Shown here: in pieces, positions 17,987 through 27,818 of the stretch | Position numbering within the stretch: the stretch's first letter is position 1 | Layout: each line of letters begins with the position of its first letter | Assembly: GCA_964591275.1 (NCBI GenBank) | Contig: CAZQAE010000023.1 | Location: forward strand, 6,589-70,588 | Reading direction: 5' to 3' | DNA from: G963674685 sp964591275 | GTDB lineage: Bacteria > Lernaellota > Lernaellaia > JACKCT01 | Length of the DNA: 64,000 bases | The notes under the pieces: model-generated | The model's database searches: none | What the model was told of the DNA's origin: nothing | The model's input: the letters and a program-made list of their open reading frames with translations, nothing else | Made by a program: the position numbers and the translations under genes

Positions 17987-20900
17987 TCACAAATTCAACG
18001 ATCTCTGTATTTCAAGATCGATTTTCGGTGATTTTCGCATCTCAGGCAAAACCGGCGGCAATTCATCTTCTGTGAACAGCGGTCCAGCGAGTATCTCCTC
18101 AAGAAGTTTCCGCTGCCTGGAATATGTGTTCACCGTTTCATCCAAAATGGCCAACAACTTGAGTAATTCCGTCGTAAAATCCGGCGTCCAGGATTCAGGA
18201 CCAATGTCATCCAAAGGGGAAGATTTTCTGCCTCTGGGCGTTTTCATACGATTCGCCAACCATGACTGGACAACTTTCAAACCCGAAACTTTGAACTCCC
18301 AGACTTCCCTCCTTACGGGTGCAAACTCGCCTTCGCCCACTCGCAGCACTTCCGTGGACTCGTTATATCCGAAATCGTCCGGGCATTTGGCGGGAGAATT
18401 CGGCACATGTTTTGTGCATCGAATTTTTCCACGCGGAATTGCACCCTTCTTTCGACCCTGTCCAGAGAATCGCTCACCGTATGTGTGGAGCCATATCAAA
18501 CGCCGACCGATCTTTTTCATCTTTTCAAACAGTTCCCGATTTTTCGTCAACGGTACTCGTATTTCCTGTTTTCCCAACTCATCCCAAAACCGTTTGGCAT
18601 ATCCTGGATGCGCCAGAACACCGTAAAGATAAGCCGAAAAGTCTTCAGGTTTTATTTTGCGTGCGAAATCGTAATGTTGAGTCAGCAGTCCGAGAACCCC
18701 AATATTAATATTTGGGGATTTTAAATCTCGGTCCCGGTATAAGGGGACAACATCTTTAGCGCCTCTGCCGCAAAAGAAATGCAAATCAGGGGGAGCCGCA
18801 GCTACCGTCAGCGCGGGGCCAGCGCCAATAGGCTGAGTAAAAACACTCGCAAAATACAGTTGCTTTTCACTGTGACAAAGCCATATTGCCGGCCTTGGTC
18901 GAGAAATCAATCGACCATCTGCAATTATTTTTTGGTTATCAAACGATCTATATGAATAATCCATCAAGGGAGGTATTGATGCATTTCGCGGTTCTTTTGC
19001 GATCGGAATAGTCCGGTTATTTTCTGTGAGACGTACACAATAGCTTTGATCAATTTTTCGATCCCCAGATTCTTTAAAAGCGATTCCTCGATTGTCGGCC
19101 CTTAATAGGCTATCCCATCTGTGTTTAAGTATTTCCTCATCAGGCGCAATTGGCCATTTGCGCTTCATTTGCACACCCGAATGTTGCCAGGGCATTAGGT
19201 CCGTTAAAAGCGGCCAGGAGAAGAATTTTCCCGTACCGTTAGGTTTGAAATTTCCCTGCCATTCTTCCGGGCACTTACGCCACTTAAGGGGCTTGAAGCC
19301 GGATATGGAGTCCAAAGCGTCGAGCTTATCCTTTTTTGACCCTCTGATACGGACGTAGCGCGTTGTTGCAGGCTCTTCTTTTTTCTCCGACGCATTCCTG
19401 AGCGCAATACAGATTGCCACCGGCGTCTGAATCGCAAAGATATTTTTCCCCTTTCGGGTTCCTCTTCCTTCTCCCCCAAGATCGATTATCCATATTTCGT
19501 CGCAGGTGCGGCGCATGTGCTCTCGCATACCGGAAAAAGCATCGCCCTCAAGATACGATGATGCGGAAATGAAAGAGACGATTCCCGGACCTTGGGAAGT
19601 CATATGCTCAAGAACCTTCCACAACGCCCAACGCCAGAAATATATATAAAGGTTGTAGAGATTTTTTATATCTCCGCCATGTCCTGCTTTGACCGCGGGT
19701 TCAATGAAGTCTTTTAAGATCGGCTTTTCGCCCGGACGATTTTCATCGCCATACCGGACCCAGCCGCCCGTGCGGACTTTATAATGAGGATCTGAATTAT
19801 CCGCCGCATCGTGACGATCATAGGGCGGATTTCCAAGGCAAACGAAAACCGGAACCTTCTCCTTTACCCTTAATGCCAAACGATGCTGATTGCTGATTTC
19901 CCTGAGGATGGTTGTCAACTGAATCGGCTTGGCAAAAGGAGATTCCAGCGTGTCAGTCAAATACACTCCGAGGCCGTCTTTGGGAAGCGATGCCCCTCGG
20001 TCGATCAACGCGCGGCTGACCCGTAATTCCGAAACGGAGTAAGGGCCGACCATAATTTCAAAACCAAACAGGTTTTTTGCCAGGATCGAAGCACGCCCAG
20101 GGACAGCCCCTTTCCCTTCTTCGTCTTCAACACGATCCAGGGCGTGATCAATGACTCCAAGCAGGTATGTGCCCGTACCGACGGCGGGATCAAGCGTTAT
20201 GACATCATTATCCGCGAAACCCGTCTGTTTATCGAATCTCTCCCGAAGCAACTCGTCAACCAAGCGTACCTGCGCGCGAACAACCTCAACAGGCGTATAG
20301 TAAACTCCAGAGTCTTTTCGCATCTTCGGATCGTAAACGGCGAGAAAATCCTCGTAGAAATACAGCCAGGGGTCTTCCTTTTTCCCATTGGCCATCACCT
20401 TTTCCGGAATGGCGTTCACGACGCGTTGAAGCAATTTCAACGACGGTGGTATTTCCTCCCTGGCCAACGGGTCAGTCAGAATTTCCAACGCCTTTGAAAG
20501 CAATGTATGCTTGGCATATAGCTTCTTGACGGCATCATCGATGTCGGTGACCGCGGCGCCTTCGGATTTTGCCAAAAGAAGCGCAAAGGTCACTGTCTGT
20601 GCGTATGCGTCGGCGAAACGCGCGTTGCTTGCGTCTGGAAATAAAAGCTGTCGCCAGTCATTGGCAATGGCTGTGAGTGGAGATGAGTTATCGGTGAGGG
20701 CATCCGTCACATCGTCGCGCAGCATACGGCATAATGGAGCCAGAAGGGCGGCCAGTCCCTCCGGTTCATCCGGCGCTATTGGATTCCAAGTGATAAAATC
20801 CGTAATAAGCCGAGCCAGGGCAAGGGCGTCATTTTTCTGAATCGCTTTCTTGCCGTCGCTTGCGATGTCGCCTGAAAGACGAACCGCGCGACCGACACGT

Positions 20901-21298
20901 TCCCCATTTCTATAAAGCACCCAGTCATTCCCATCGCAATATATTAGGTTTGGTATGGCCTTAAAGCGCATCCATTGATTTTTGTCATGTCCTCTATAAC
21001 GAGCCGGATCGACGCCCTTTCCTGTTTCCTTCAATTCCATGTAACCCTGAAGCACTCCGTCGAGCAAAACCGCATAATCAGGAATGCCAAGCCTGTGTAG
21101 CTTTGATTCTCCTTTTGCAATTATCTCCTGAGAGGTCGCCTGGCCAACCTCTTTCAGAAATATTTCAAGGGGCGAACGCAGTTGGTCCTCCGGGTGACCG
21201 TCAACCAATGCAGACATTTTCTTATGCACCGTCTCTGCAAATGACTGCAATGCCTTATACACTGCTGTTTCAAGCGGCGTCATTTTTTGAATTGTCAT
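17987..21298 (-). CDS. Single-chain restriction-modification enzyme (type IIG / type ISP-like)
   Basis: An approximately 1103-residue protein. A PD-(D/E)xK-like nuclease motif lies at the N-terminus (D near 70, ELK near 84-86). A gamma-type N6-adenine methylase follows, with LDPAVGTGTYL (about 370) and GNPPYDRH (about 488). The C-terminal part resembles the specificity domain of LlaBIII-type enzymes. I see no helicase motifs, so it is closer to type IIG than to full type ISP. The ATG at 21298 fits AAAGG upstream; a GTG at 21307 is possible. It is convergent with pilT and stands alone. It cuts and methylates DNA as one polypeptide if active; the frame is intact. Confidence 0.82.
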   Translation of the reverse strand: MTIQKMTPLETAVYKALQSFAETVHKKMSALVDGHPEDQLRSPLEIFLKEVGQATSQEIIAKGESKLHRLGIPDYAVLLDGVLQGYMELKETGKGVDPARYRGHDKNQWMRFKAIPNLIYCDGNDWVLYRNGERVGRAVRLSGDIASDGKKAIQKNDALALARLITDFITWNPIAPDEPEGLAALLAPLCRMLRDDVTDALTDNSSPLTAIANDWRQLLFPDASNARFADAYAQTVTFALLLAKSEGAAVTDIDDAVKKLYAKHTLLSKALEILTDPLAREEIPPSLKLLQRVVNAIPEKVMANGKKEDPWLYFYEDFLAVYDPKMRKDSGVYYTPVEVVRAQVRLVDELLRERFDKQTGFADNDVITLDPAVGTGTYLLGVIDHALDRVEDEEGKGAVPGRASILAKNLFGFEIMVGPYSVSELRVSRALIDRGASLPKDGLGVYLTDTLESPFAKPIQLTTILREISNQHRLALRVKEKVPVFVCLGNPPYDRHDAADNSDPHYKVRTGGWVRYGDENRPGEKPILKDFIEPAVKAGHGGDIKNLYNLYIYFWRWALWKVLEHMTSQGPGIVSFISASSYLEGDAFSGMREHMRRTCDEIWIIDLGGEGRGTRKGKNIFAIQTPVAICIALRNASEKKEEPATTRYVRIRGSKKDKLDALDSISGFKPLKWRKCPEEWQGNFKPNGTGKFFSWPLLTDLMPWQHSGVQMKRKWPIAPDEEILKHRWDSLLRADNRGIAFKESGDRKIDQSYCVRLTENNRTIPIAKEPRNASIPPLMDYSYRSFDNQKIIADGRLISRPRPAIWLCHSEKQLYFASVFTQPIGAGPALTVAAAPPDLHFFCGRGAKDVVPLYRDRDLKSPNINIGVLGLLTQHYDFARKIKPEDFSAYLYGVLAHPGYAKRFWDELGKQEIRVPLTKNRELFEKMKKIGRRLIWLHTYGERFSGQGRKKGAIPRGKIRCTKHVPNSPAKCPDDFGYNESTEVLRVGEGEFAPVRREVWEFKVSGLKVVQSWLANRMKTPRGRKSSPLDDIGPESWTPDFTTELLKLLAILDETVNTYSRQRKLLEEILAGPLFTEDELPPVLPEMRKSPKIDLEIQRSLNL

Positions 21299-21439
21299 TT
21301 TGCACACCTTTCAGATAGCCGGTCAATGCGACTTGAACTATCGTACTTTTATAACGAATAGACAACAACTCGGAGCTTTTCATGTTTTCAAAGCTCCACA
21401 TTGGAGTTAAGCTCTAGCAGGATTAATCGGGGCTATGCT

Positions 21440-21844
21440 ATGAACAAAATAAATCAATTGAAATGGCTGATGCGAATTCTGTCGCTGGCGATGGGGAGCG
21501 GCTTCGGATTGTCGCACCTGTTTTTCCCTGCCGCTTATTTCGGTTTTCTAAGCCAGACGCAATTCGACCCCGGCGATCCCTTTCAGATATTCCTCGCCAA
21601 CATGGTGGGCGTCGTCGTCATAGCGCTGTGCGTCGGTTTTTGGATTGCGGCGCAAGATCCGATAAAATACCGCGTGGTCATCATCCAGTTCTTCGTTTGC
21701 GCCGGCCTGACGATTCCCGTATTCTTCTTTCACCTGGTCACCGGCACACTGCGCGGATGGGAATGGCTGAACCTGGCCGCCCTTATCGCCGCAACCTGGG
21801 CCGTGTACGCCCTTTACCCATGGAAAGCCGACAAAAACTCATGA
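21440..21844 (+). CDS. Small integral membrane protein, unknown
   Basis: A 134-residue protein with about four hydrophobic segments, e.g. around FGLSHLFFPAAYFGF, ANMVGVVVIALCVGFWIAA, VIIQFFVCAGLTIPVFFF and LAALIAATWAVYALY. I do not recognise the family. The ATG at 21440 is preferred because the hydrophobic N-terminus begins there; upstream codons look non-coding. Its TGA overlaps the ATG of the RNA methyltransferase by four bases, so the two are co-translated. Confidence 0.65.
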   Translation: MNKINQLKWLMRILSLAMGSGFGLSHLFFPAAYFGFLSQTQFDPGDPFQIFLANMVGVVVIALCVGFWIAAQDPIKYRVVIIQFFVCAGLTIPVFFFHLVTGTLRGWEWLNLAALIAATWAVYALYPWKADKNS

Positions 21845-23157
21845 CAATCAAAACCGATCCGCCTTATAAAAAAGGCGACATTATTGAAGTGCAATTTGAA
21901 ACTATGGCCTTGGGAGGCGCCTGCAAGGGCACGCCCGTCGGCAGACACCCCGGCTTCATGAGCGTCTTCGCCTCGTCCGCGGCGCCGGGCGATGTGGCCC
22001 GCGTCCGCGTTGATTCCGTCGTCAAACGCTATATCAACGCCGAGATCGAGGAGATCATCACCCCTTCGCCGCAACGCGCAACGCCGCAATGCCCGATTTT
22101 CAACGAATGCGGCGGTTGCGACTGGCAACATCTTTCTTACGAGGCGCAATTGGCGCAATCGGACGATATCGCCGCTTACTCCATTAAGCGCCTTGGCAAC
22201 ATCGATTCTTTTGAGCACATTCTCGAACCAACGCACGGGGCGCCCTCCCCTTACGGCTATCGCGTGCGTGGAGATATGGCGGCGCGTGCGTCCGGCGGCG
22301 AAGTTGAACTGGGTTTCCGGCGCAAAAACAGCCGTCGCATCATCGAGACGACATCATGCCCCATCATGAAGCCCGCGTTATCCGCAGCGCTGCCCGCGGT
22401 CAAAGAGGCGTTGGTCATAGCAGGTCTTATAGAGGGCGAAGACTACCGGATTCGCGTCGTGCTCGACGAAATCCAGGGACTCGTGGCCGCCATACCGGTT
22501 CCCATGACGCGTTTTCAATCCGGTCCCATCGAGGGTTGGATCATCGACACACGCGACAACAAGGCGAAACCCGTCCAGAAATTCGGTGATTTCACCACCT
22601 CGGTCAGCGGCCTCGACTTGAGCCACCACCCCTCAGCCTTTACGCAGGTCAATCCAGAGGTGAACCGCATCCTGGCGGATTACGTTGCCGCCTCGCTCAA
22701 ACCATCCGAGCGCGACGTTGTTCTGGAACTTTATGCGGGCATCGGCAATTTCACCATCCCGATTTCATCTCGCGTGAAGCGAATGATCGCCGTTGAGTCT
22801 TTTTCCCCGGCCCGTGAAAATATTCGATCAAACGCGCGGAAACATCGCCGGGAAAATATTGAGCATGTCAGCGATTCCGCGTTGCATGCCTGCGGCAATA
22901 TCGTCCACGCAAAGCGCCCCATCGACAAGATTTTGACCGATCCACCCCGGAAAGGAATGGGGCATAACGTCTGTGTCTCGATCTCGAAGATCGCGCCCCG
23001 GCGCATCGTTTACCTGTCCTGCGATATCGATTCGCTCAGAGACGACATAAAAATATTGCACAAAGGCGGATTCATTCTCCGCGCATTGACGCCTTTCGAT
23101 ATGTTTCCGCAATCCTGGCACAAGGAATATCTCGCCGTTTTGGACCTTTGCAAATGA
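21841..23157 (+). CDS. RlmD/TrmA-family 5-methyluridine RNA methyltransferase
   Basis: A 438-residue class I SAM enzyme that methylates C5 of uridine in rRNA or tRNA. An N-terminal TRAM domain is followed by a 4Fe-4S cluster site (CPIFNECGGCDWQ plus the later TSCPIM). SAM motif I is LELYAGIGNFTIP, the catalytic base region is TDPPRKGM, and the nucleophile Cys sits in YLSCDIDSLRDD. The open frame extends upstream to 21463, but that part is out-of-frame translation of the membrane gene; the ATG at 21841 overlaps that gene's stop. Ortholog choice between RlmC, RlmD and TrmA is uncertain; the Fe-S cluster favours RlmD or RlmC. Confidence 0.88.
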   Translation: MTIKTDPPYKKGDIIEVQFETMALGGACKGTPVGRHPGFMSVFASSAAPGDVARVRVDSVVKRYINAEIEEIITPSPQRATPQCPIFNECGGCDWQHLSYEAQLAQSDDIAAYSIKRLGNIDSFEHILEPTHGAPSPYGYRVRGDMAARASGGEVELGFRRKNSRRIIETTSCPIMKPALSAALPAVKEALVIAGLIEGEDYRIRVVLDEIQGLVAAIPVPMTRFQSGPIEGWIIDTRDNKAKPVQKFGDFTTSVSGLDLSHHPSAFTQVNPEVNRILADYVAASLKPSERDVVLELYAGIGNFTIPISSRVKRMIAVESFSPARENIRSNARKHRRENIEHVSDSALHACGNIVHAKRPIDKILTDPPRKGMGHNVCVSISKIAPRRIVYLSCDIDSLRDDIKILHKGGFILRALTPFDMFPQSWHKEYLAVLDLCK

Positions 23158-23411
23158 GTTCACCAGCGAGTGCGTGCGCCTTGGCGAATGCACAAAAAAA
23201 AAGCCGGCCGCGTATTGCTGACCGACTCTCCAGTGTGACGGGTCTAAGTTTAGATCAAAAACACGTTCATATGCTTGCGGCATATTTCCCTGTGTTTAAG
23301 ATCGGGTCTGACCCCCACGAAAACCGTTTCATCCGGTAGGCGAAGATCCTTTCGCCGAGGGGATGACGCGGTTTGCGTTATGCAATTCAATTGTCAAAGC
23401 TGGCGCCGTGT

Positions 23412-23891
23412 CTATGCTTCGGTGCCTTCATCTATGGGCGTTGTGTCTTCGTCGTCGATATCGACGCCCCCGCCAGACTCGGCGCTGCCGTTAGGATCCC
23501 CTTCCCAGAAATCCACCGACACGATGACCTGCATGGACTTGTACGTGGCGACGACGGCCGAGTAACCCGCTGTTCCGGTGGCACTCAAAGCCGTCACGGC
23601 AACCCCGTCCACATCCGTTTCCATTTTGTTTTCCGAAAGCGCGCCGATGGTGGAAGTGACCACGATGTCAGCCCTTTCAATGGCCGAGCCGTCCGGCGCG
23701 TATAGCTCGACCAACACCGTGCAGGCGCCGCCCGAAAAAACGTCAAGATTGTCGGGTGAAACCGTGAGCTTTAAGGTCTGCCCCGCGTCATTGGTCATAA
23801 CGGCCGATTCGGTTGTGAGAAAATCATCCTCGCAACTAAGAAGAGGCATCGCTATCAGCACGGCAAAAATTATGATTCCAACAAAACGCAT
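23412..23891 (-). CDS. Lipoprotein with Ig-like (Big_1/invasin-type) domain
   Basis: A 159-residue lipoprotein. The signal peptide ends in PLLSC, placing the lipid on Cys19. Residues about 36-120 look like a bacterial Ig-like domain, with KLTVSPDNLDVFSGGACTV and ADIVVTSTIGALS. The tail is acidic. The start is ATG 23891, with GGGAG about seven bases upstream; the seven codons before it lack a ribosome site. It probably sits in the outer or inner membrane as a surface or periplasmic structural protein. It has no operon partner. Confidence 0.7.
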   Translation of the reverse strand: MRFVGIIIFAVLIAMPLLSCEDDFLTTESAVMTNDAGQTLKLTVSPDNLDVFSGGACTVLVELYAPDGSAIERADIVVTSTIGALSENKMETDVDGVAVTALSATGTAGYSAVVATYKSMQVIVSVDFWEGDPNGSAESGGGVDIDDEDTTPIDEGTEA

Positions 23892-24244
23892 TCTGGCTCC
23901 CGGTTTTCTCACGATACTGGATTAAGCAAGGGCCATGCCAACAGGTGGCGCGCTTGGGCGGGAAGCTATAATATGTATTATTATCAGCCGCTTAGGAGTT
24001 GATCATTAAAGTAACTACGATGCGTATTAGTGCTAATCCACGAGGCAATTCCAACCAGCATTAAAGGTGAGCATCGGGAAAAATTTGCCTGTCAGCGGCA
24101 GGATCACCGGGCAAGATATTCAAATTATTGAAGTAACGAGGGTGTTGATAAGCGCTATTTTAGAAAAGAGATAGTCGCACAGTAATTTCAGGCGATCCCG
24201 TTTAGGCGCGACAAGTATTCCCGATTTTATGACAAGCAGCTTTC
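23892..24244. other. Intergenic region, no gene seen
   Basis: About 350 bases between two minus-strand genes. No frame with coding character, no RNA gene and no clear terminator was found. The promoter of the Ig-like lipoprotein should be at the left side. Confidence 0.4.
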
Positions 24245-26776
24245 CTATGGCGCCAGTTGATTCTCATACACTTCATATTGCCGGCACGGCTGGCCGCGAA
24301 GCGCATGGCATTCGGGCAGGGCCGTCGGCACGTCGATTCCGGGAATGACCGGAAAAACGATACTGGACGGAAAGGCTTCGTGATGAGAAATGATATTTGT
24401 CGGCGGCGTATCGAAATCCAAAAGCAAAAACCGCCATCGGGCCATGCTGTCTCCAGGAGTGTCCACGGTTAACCGAATGCGGGAACCGGCTCTGAAAATA
24501 TGGAGTATAGGCATAAATTCCACTCGCACTTCGTTCCACTGCCCGGCCTCAAGTGGAATAATATCCTCCTCATAGTGGGAAGAAATGGGGCGAAGCTCGG
24601 TGCTTTCTTCGAACAAGGTCCTGTGGCTGGCGCGAAGCCACCCGCTTTGGACGTATGACTCAAAATCATCCGGCCTCACTTCGGAAAGATTCACCTCCAG
24701 GTCCGCATCGTTGGCCGTGGACTGAAACCAAAGATCTACGCTTGCAGATCCCACGAGAACTACATCTTCTTCAAGGGGCGCTGTTAAAAAACTCACCGCC
24801 TTGCCGGGCACGGGTTGGCGGTAGTCCCAATTTGGTTGGAGATGATTTACGGAGCCGCTGGCCAGATTCACTCTCTCCCCGGCTTCCGGATCGTGTTCGA
24901 ATTCACAGGCCCCTCCATCTGTAGGAGGCAAATCTTCAGAAAGACTTCCATCGGGTTGAAAATATAATCTTGTGGGCACTGTCGACGGGATAGGCCATTC
25001 GGGAAATTTCACTTCAAATGTGCCCACCGGCGCTCCGGGTTCCACATCGGGGTGGGCGCCGGATTCGAAAATCACCCGTACCTCGTCTTCGGCTTCGTAA
25101 TCGGCTTTCGCCTGCTCAAAATTCGTATAGGAAGCAAATCGATCCGGCCCGAAATCCATACCCTGTGAGCTTTCAAAGACATCTTCCATGAAAATTGGCA
25201 CCAATAATCTGACCAGAAGGGGGATTCGGGGGATTTCGCCGGTGAGGTAAAATGACTGAAAATTGTGCCACTCCGTCAGGTTCTGCGGCGAATACCCGTC
25301 CATATGCACGCCGTTTGTTACGGTGAACCGAGTAACTGGAGCGCTTGTGAATTTATCGAACAGGGCTGGGGAATGGGGTCCGGTTTGTTCATCCTGCATC
25401 TGTCCTGCCATAAATACGGGAACGTTAATATTTTGAACAAACTTGCTGGGGTCCAGCGGCGCCGCTACCTCATCAGTGTAAAATGGATTTTCCAGCGCTT
25501 TTTCAATGGCATCCAGCAGTTGGCTGTGTAGAAGCTGATTTTCCTCGCAAATCGTGTCCCCGGCATCAACCAGTTCGGTTATCCAATCGTGAGCGTAGGG
25601 TTCTGCCTTGTTTAGAACCATTTCGATCCAGTCAAAGGCAAAGCCGTTGTTGTATATGCCTCCGGGAACCAGCGTGGAGGACACGGTGTCGGCAATGACT
25701 GAAAAAGGCGATATGGAAGCCAGGCTCGGCGGATTGATGGAGGCCACGAAAAGTTGCGTTATGCCGGGGTAAGACAAGCCCACCATAGCCACCTTGTGGT
25801 CAAAAACCCATTCCTGCGCTGCGATGGTTTCAATAACATCGTATCCGTCAAGAAGCTGCAGCATCTCAAAATAATCGTAAGCCCCGCCGCTGCAACCAGT
25901 TCCGCGAATATTGACGCCCACTGTTGCGTAGCCGAGCACGTTGCCGATTATTCCGTAGGGGTGGTCGGGCGCATTGCAGAGCACTGGATACAGCCAGCAG
26001 AAGTTCTCGGCATCGCCGCCCACGCTTTGTCCGGGTCTTGAAGGCGTATATCCGGACAGATTTAACAAAGTTGGGTATGGCCCATCCTCCACTGGCCCGG
26101 GAAGCGAAACGAAAATCGAAAGCTGCGTGCCGTCGCGTGTAGTCAGGTAGCCGTAGCCGATATCCAAAACCTGACGATCGTAGAATGTTTGACGGGGTAG
26201 GCTTTCCTCCACTGACATGACGGTGAGTCGGTCAGTGTAATCTTCGTGATCTTCGGCAAGGCGAACAACATACCCCGCACCAGGTTCAAGTTCCCGAACG
26301 ACCAGACTGCCCTGGTAATCGGTGGGTGATGAAAACACCACAGCGCCGCTCGGATCGACAATTTCAATCTCGGTGTCCGGCTCGCCGTTCCAGATATGAA
26401 GTTGCTCAACGCTTTTCCTGACTGAAAAGCTGCCTGAGACATGGGGAAATTTATCGATGCTGACGTCGTAATCATCGTCGATGTCATCATCGACATCGTC
26501 GTCCACGTCATCATCGACATCGTCGTCCGTATCATCATCGACATCGTCGTCCGTATCATCATCGACATCATCGTCCGTATCATCGTCGACATCATCGTCC
26601 GTATCATCATCGGGCAATGGAGCGTTGTCGTCATCGTCAATGTCATCGTCCGAGCCTCCGCCTGAATCGGAATCATCATTGTCATCGTCGTCACCGCATC
26701 CGGTCGACGTCAAAAGCAAGGCAAGCATGATCAGTATGAGGAGAACTACGCTTTTCATCTGCATTTTCCATTTCAT
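24245..26776 (-). CDS. CocE/NonD-type hydrolase (X-Pro dipeptidyl-peptidase S15 family), Asp-rich lipoprotein
   Basis: About 843 residues. The signal peptide ends in STGC (Cys27), then an Asp-rich run with DDDV/DDDT repeats to about residue 103, a beta domain, and an alpha/beta hydrolase of the S15/CocE type. The nucleophile Ser335 lies in GLSYPG, the probable Asp in GQMQDEQTG, and the His in NGVHMDGYS. The C-terminal jelly-roll domain is typical (FRAGSRIRLTVDTPGD). Family members cleave esters, amides or X-Pro peptides; the substrate is unknown. Several ATGs are close together (26776, 26764, 26758); the last two have better ribosome sites. It is probably anchored outside the cytoplasm. Confidence 0.85.
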   Translation of the reverse strand: MKWKMQMKSVVLLILIMLALLLTSTGCGDDDDNDDSDSGGGSDDDIDDDDNAPLPDDDTDDDVDDDTDDDVDDDTDDDVDDDTDDDVDDDVDDDVDDDIDDDYDVSIDKFPHVSGSFSVRKSVEQLHIWNGEPDTEIEIVDPSGAVVFSSPTDYQGSLVVRELEPGAGYVVRLAEDHEDYTDRLTVMSVEESLPRQTFYDRQVLDIGYGYLTTRDGTQLSIFVSLPGPVEDGPYPTLLNLSGYTPSRPGQSVGGDAENFCWLYPVLCNAPDHPYGIIGNVLGYATVGVNIRGTGCSGGAYDYFEMLQLLDGYDVIETIAAQEWVFDHKVAMVGLSYPGITQLFVASINPPSLASISPFSVIADTVSSTLVPGGIYNNGFAFDWIEMVLNKAEPYAHDWITELVDAGDTICEENQLLHSQLLDAIEKALENPFYTDEVAAPLDPSKFVQNINVPVFMAGQMQDEQTGPHSPALFDKFTSAPVTRFTVTNGVHMDGYSPQNLTEWHNFQSFYLTGEIPRIPLLVRLLVPIFMEDVFESSQGMDFGPDRFASYTNFEQAKADYEAEDEVRVIFESGAHPDVEPGAPVGTFEVKFPEWPIPSTVPTRLYFQPDGSLSEDLPPTDGGACEFEHDPEAGERVNLASGSVNHLQPNWDYRQPVPGKAVSFLTAPLEEDVVLVGSASVDLWFQSTANDADLEVNLSEVRPDDFESYVQSGWLRASHRTLFEESTELRPISSHYEEDIIPLEAGQWNEVRVEFMPILHIFRAGSRIRLTVDTPGDSMARWRFLLLDFDTPPTNIISHHEAFPSSIVFPVIPGIDVPTALPECHALRGQPCRQYEVYENQLAP

Positions 26777-27104
26777 ATTGTAAATTTGACTCCCTTGGCT
26801 ATCTTTTTTAGGAAAAAGGGCAAAGCCCGTCCAGGCGGATTGCAAAAAAACTCTTCGGGAAGCTTTTTAAACTTTGAAAAGCATAAAGTAAAAAACAGTG
26901 GAATGCCATACGGTACGATTTCTCTAAAAAATGCGAATCGAAAAAGATCGCCTGCGATAATTCGAACAACCACTTGAGCCTCGCCCTTTTATAAAAAAAC
27001 TTCGCGCCGGTTCAGATGACATGAGTCGCGGCTCAGAACCACGTGGGCTTGCTTTATGGTGATGACCAAATCATCATGCAATCTGAAAAACTCGGAGGCC
27101 AACA
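26777..27104. other. Intergenic region between divergent genes
   Basis: About 330 bases, A/T-rich at 26870-26990. No gene is recognised. Both flanking genes start from here, so their promoters should lie within it; the short frames in this area have no ribosome sites. Confidence 0.4.
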
Positions 27105-27758
27105 ATGAAATACCACTTCGCCAATGATTATCGAGATATTTACGATGCCTCGCAGCTTCGAAGCCTTTTCGCCTTCGAAACATTCCGCGTTCAGGGCGAT
27201 TCCGTCGTCGGATTCGTTTCGCCTTGCCACATCACGGTGGAAAAACTCATCGACCGGGACGACGCCGTCAACAATCGACCGATCCACGCCGAATCGCAGG
27301 TGCACTACGTGGTGGAAATGTTCGGCGTCGATCTGAAATTCGGCGTCATGGCCCAGCGCCTGCTCAACGGCTGGATGGAACGCGGGGCGAAGCTTTTTAA
27401 ATCCCCGGATGTCCATTGCCTTATTGAGCTTTCGGGCAATGATGTTTACGCGCTTTTCCCGGACGAAATCCAACTGGACGCAGGCCAAGACATCAGCGCC
27501 TTCATCCGATCCGGCGGATTTCATTACGATATCCCGGGCTGCCGGAAGCTGTCGGTGTCCATTGCCACTTTGAGTCCGGTCAGCGCCCTTATCCACGCGG
27601 GAATTAACGTGTCGACCGAGGGCACTCCCGTGCAGACCGCCAGTCTGGAAATGCTCGGAATCGATCCCGTCGAATACACGAACTGGGTAGGCGACAACTT
27701 CGCGAGAGATTTTGAGAAGGTTCTTATGGCTTGCACAAAAGCGAAGCCGACACCCTGA
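27105..27758 (+). CDS. DUF366 family protein
   Basis: A 217-residue soluble protein. The pattern fits DUF366: FETFRVQGDSVVGFVSPCHI near the start, HYVVEMFGVDLKFGVMAQRL in the middle, and KLSVSIATLSPVSALIHAGI near residues 145-165. No catalytic role is established for this family as far as I know. The start ATG is preceded by CTCGGAGG about ten bases upstream, a good ribosome site. It has no close operon partner; the next gene is convergent on the minus strand. Confidence 0.65.
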   Translation: MKYHFANDYRDIYDASQLRSLFAFETFRVQGDSVVGFVSPCHITVEKLIDRDDAVNNRPIHAESQVHYVVEMFGVDLKFGVMAQRLLNGWMERGAKLFKSPDVHCLIELSGNDVYALFPDEIQLDAGQDISAFIRSGGFHYDIPGCRKLSVSIATLSPVSALIHAGINVSTEGTPVQTASLEMLGIDPVEYTNWVGDNFARDFEKVLMACTKAKPTP

Positions 27759-27818
27759 GAACGCCGGTTATCGCCGGATGATTAATAGGAATCAGGCTCA
27801 CACGGCGCGCGAAGGCCG

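Noticed and set aside
23275..23325. GGGTCTGACCCCC palindrome as a regulatory site
   Set aside because: Such short palindromes occur in dispersed repeats; alone it supports no specific function.
26441..26783. Ile/Val- and Ser-rich plus-strand frames
   Set aside because: Antisense of the Asp-rich repeat in the CocE-type lipoprotein.
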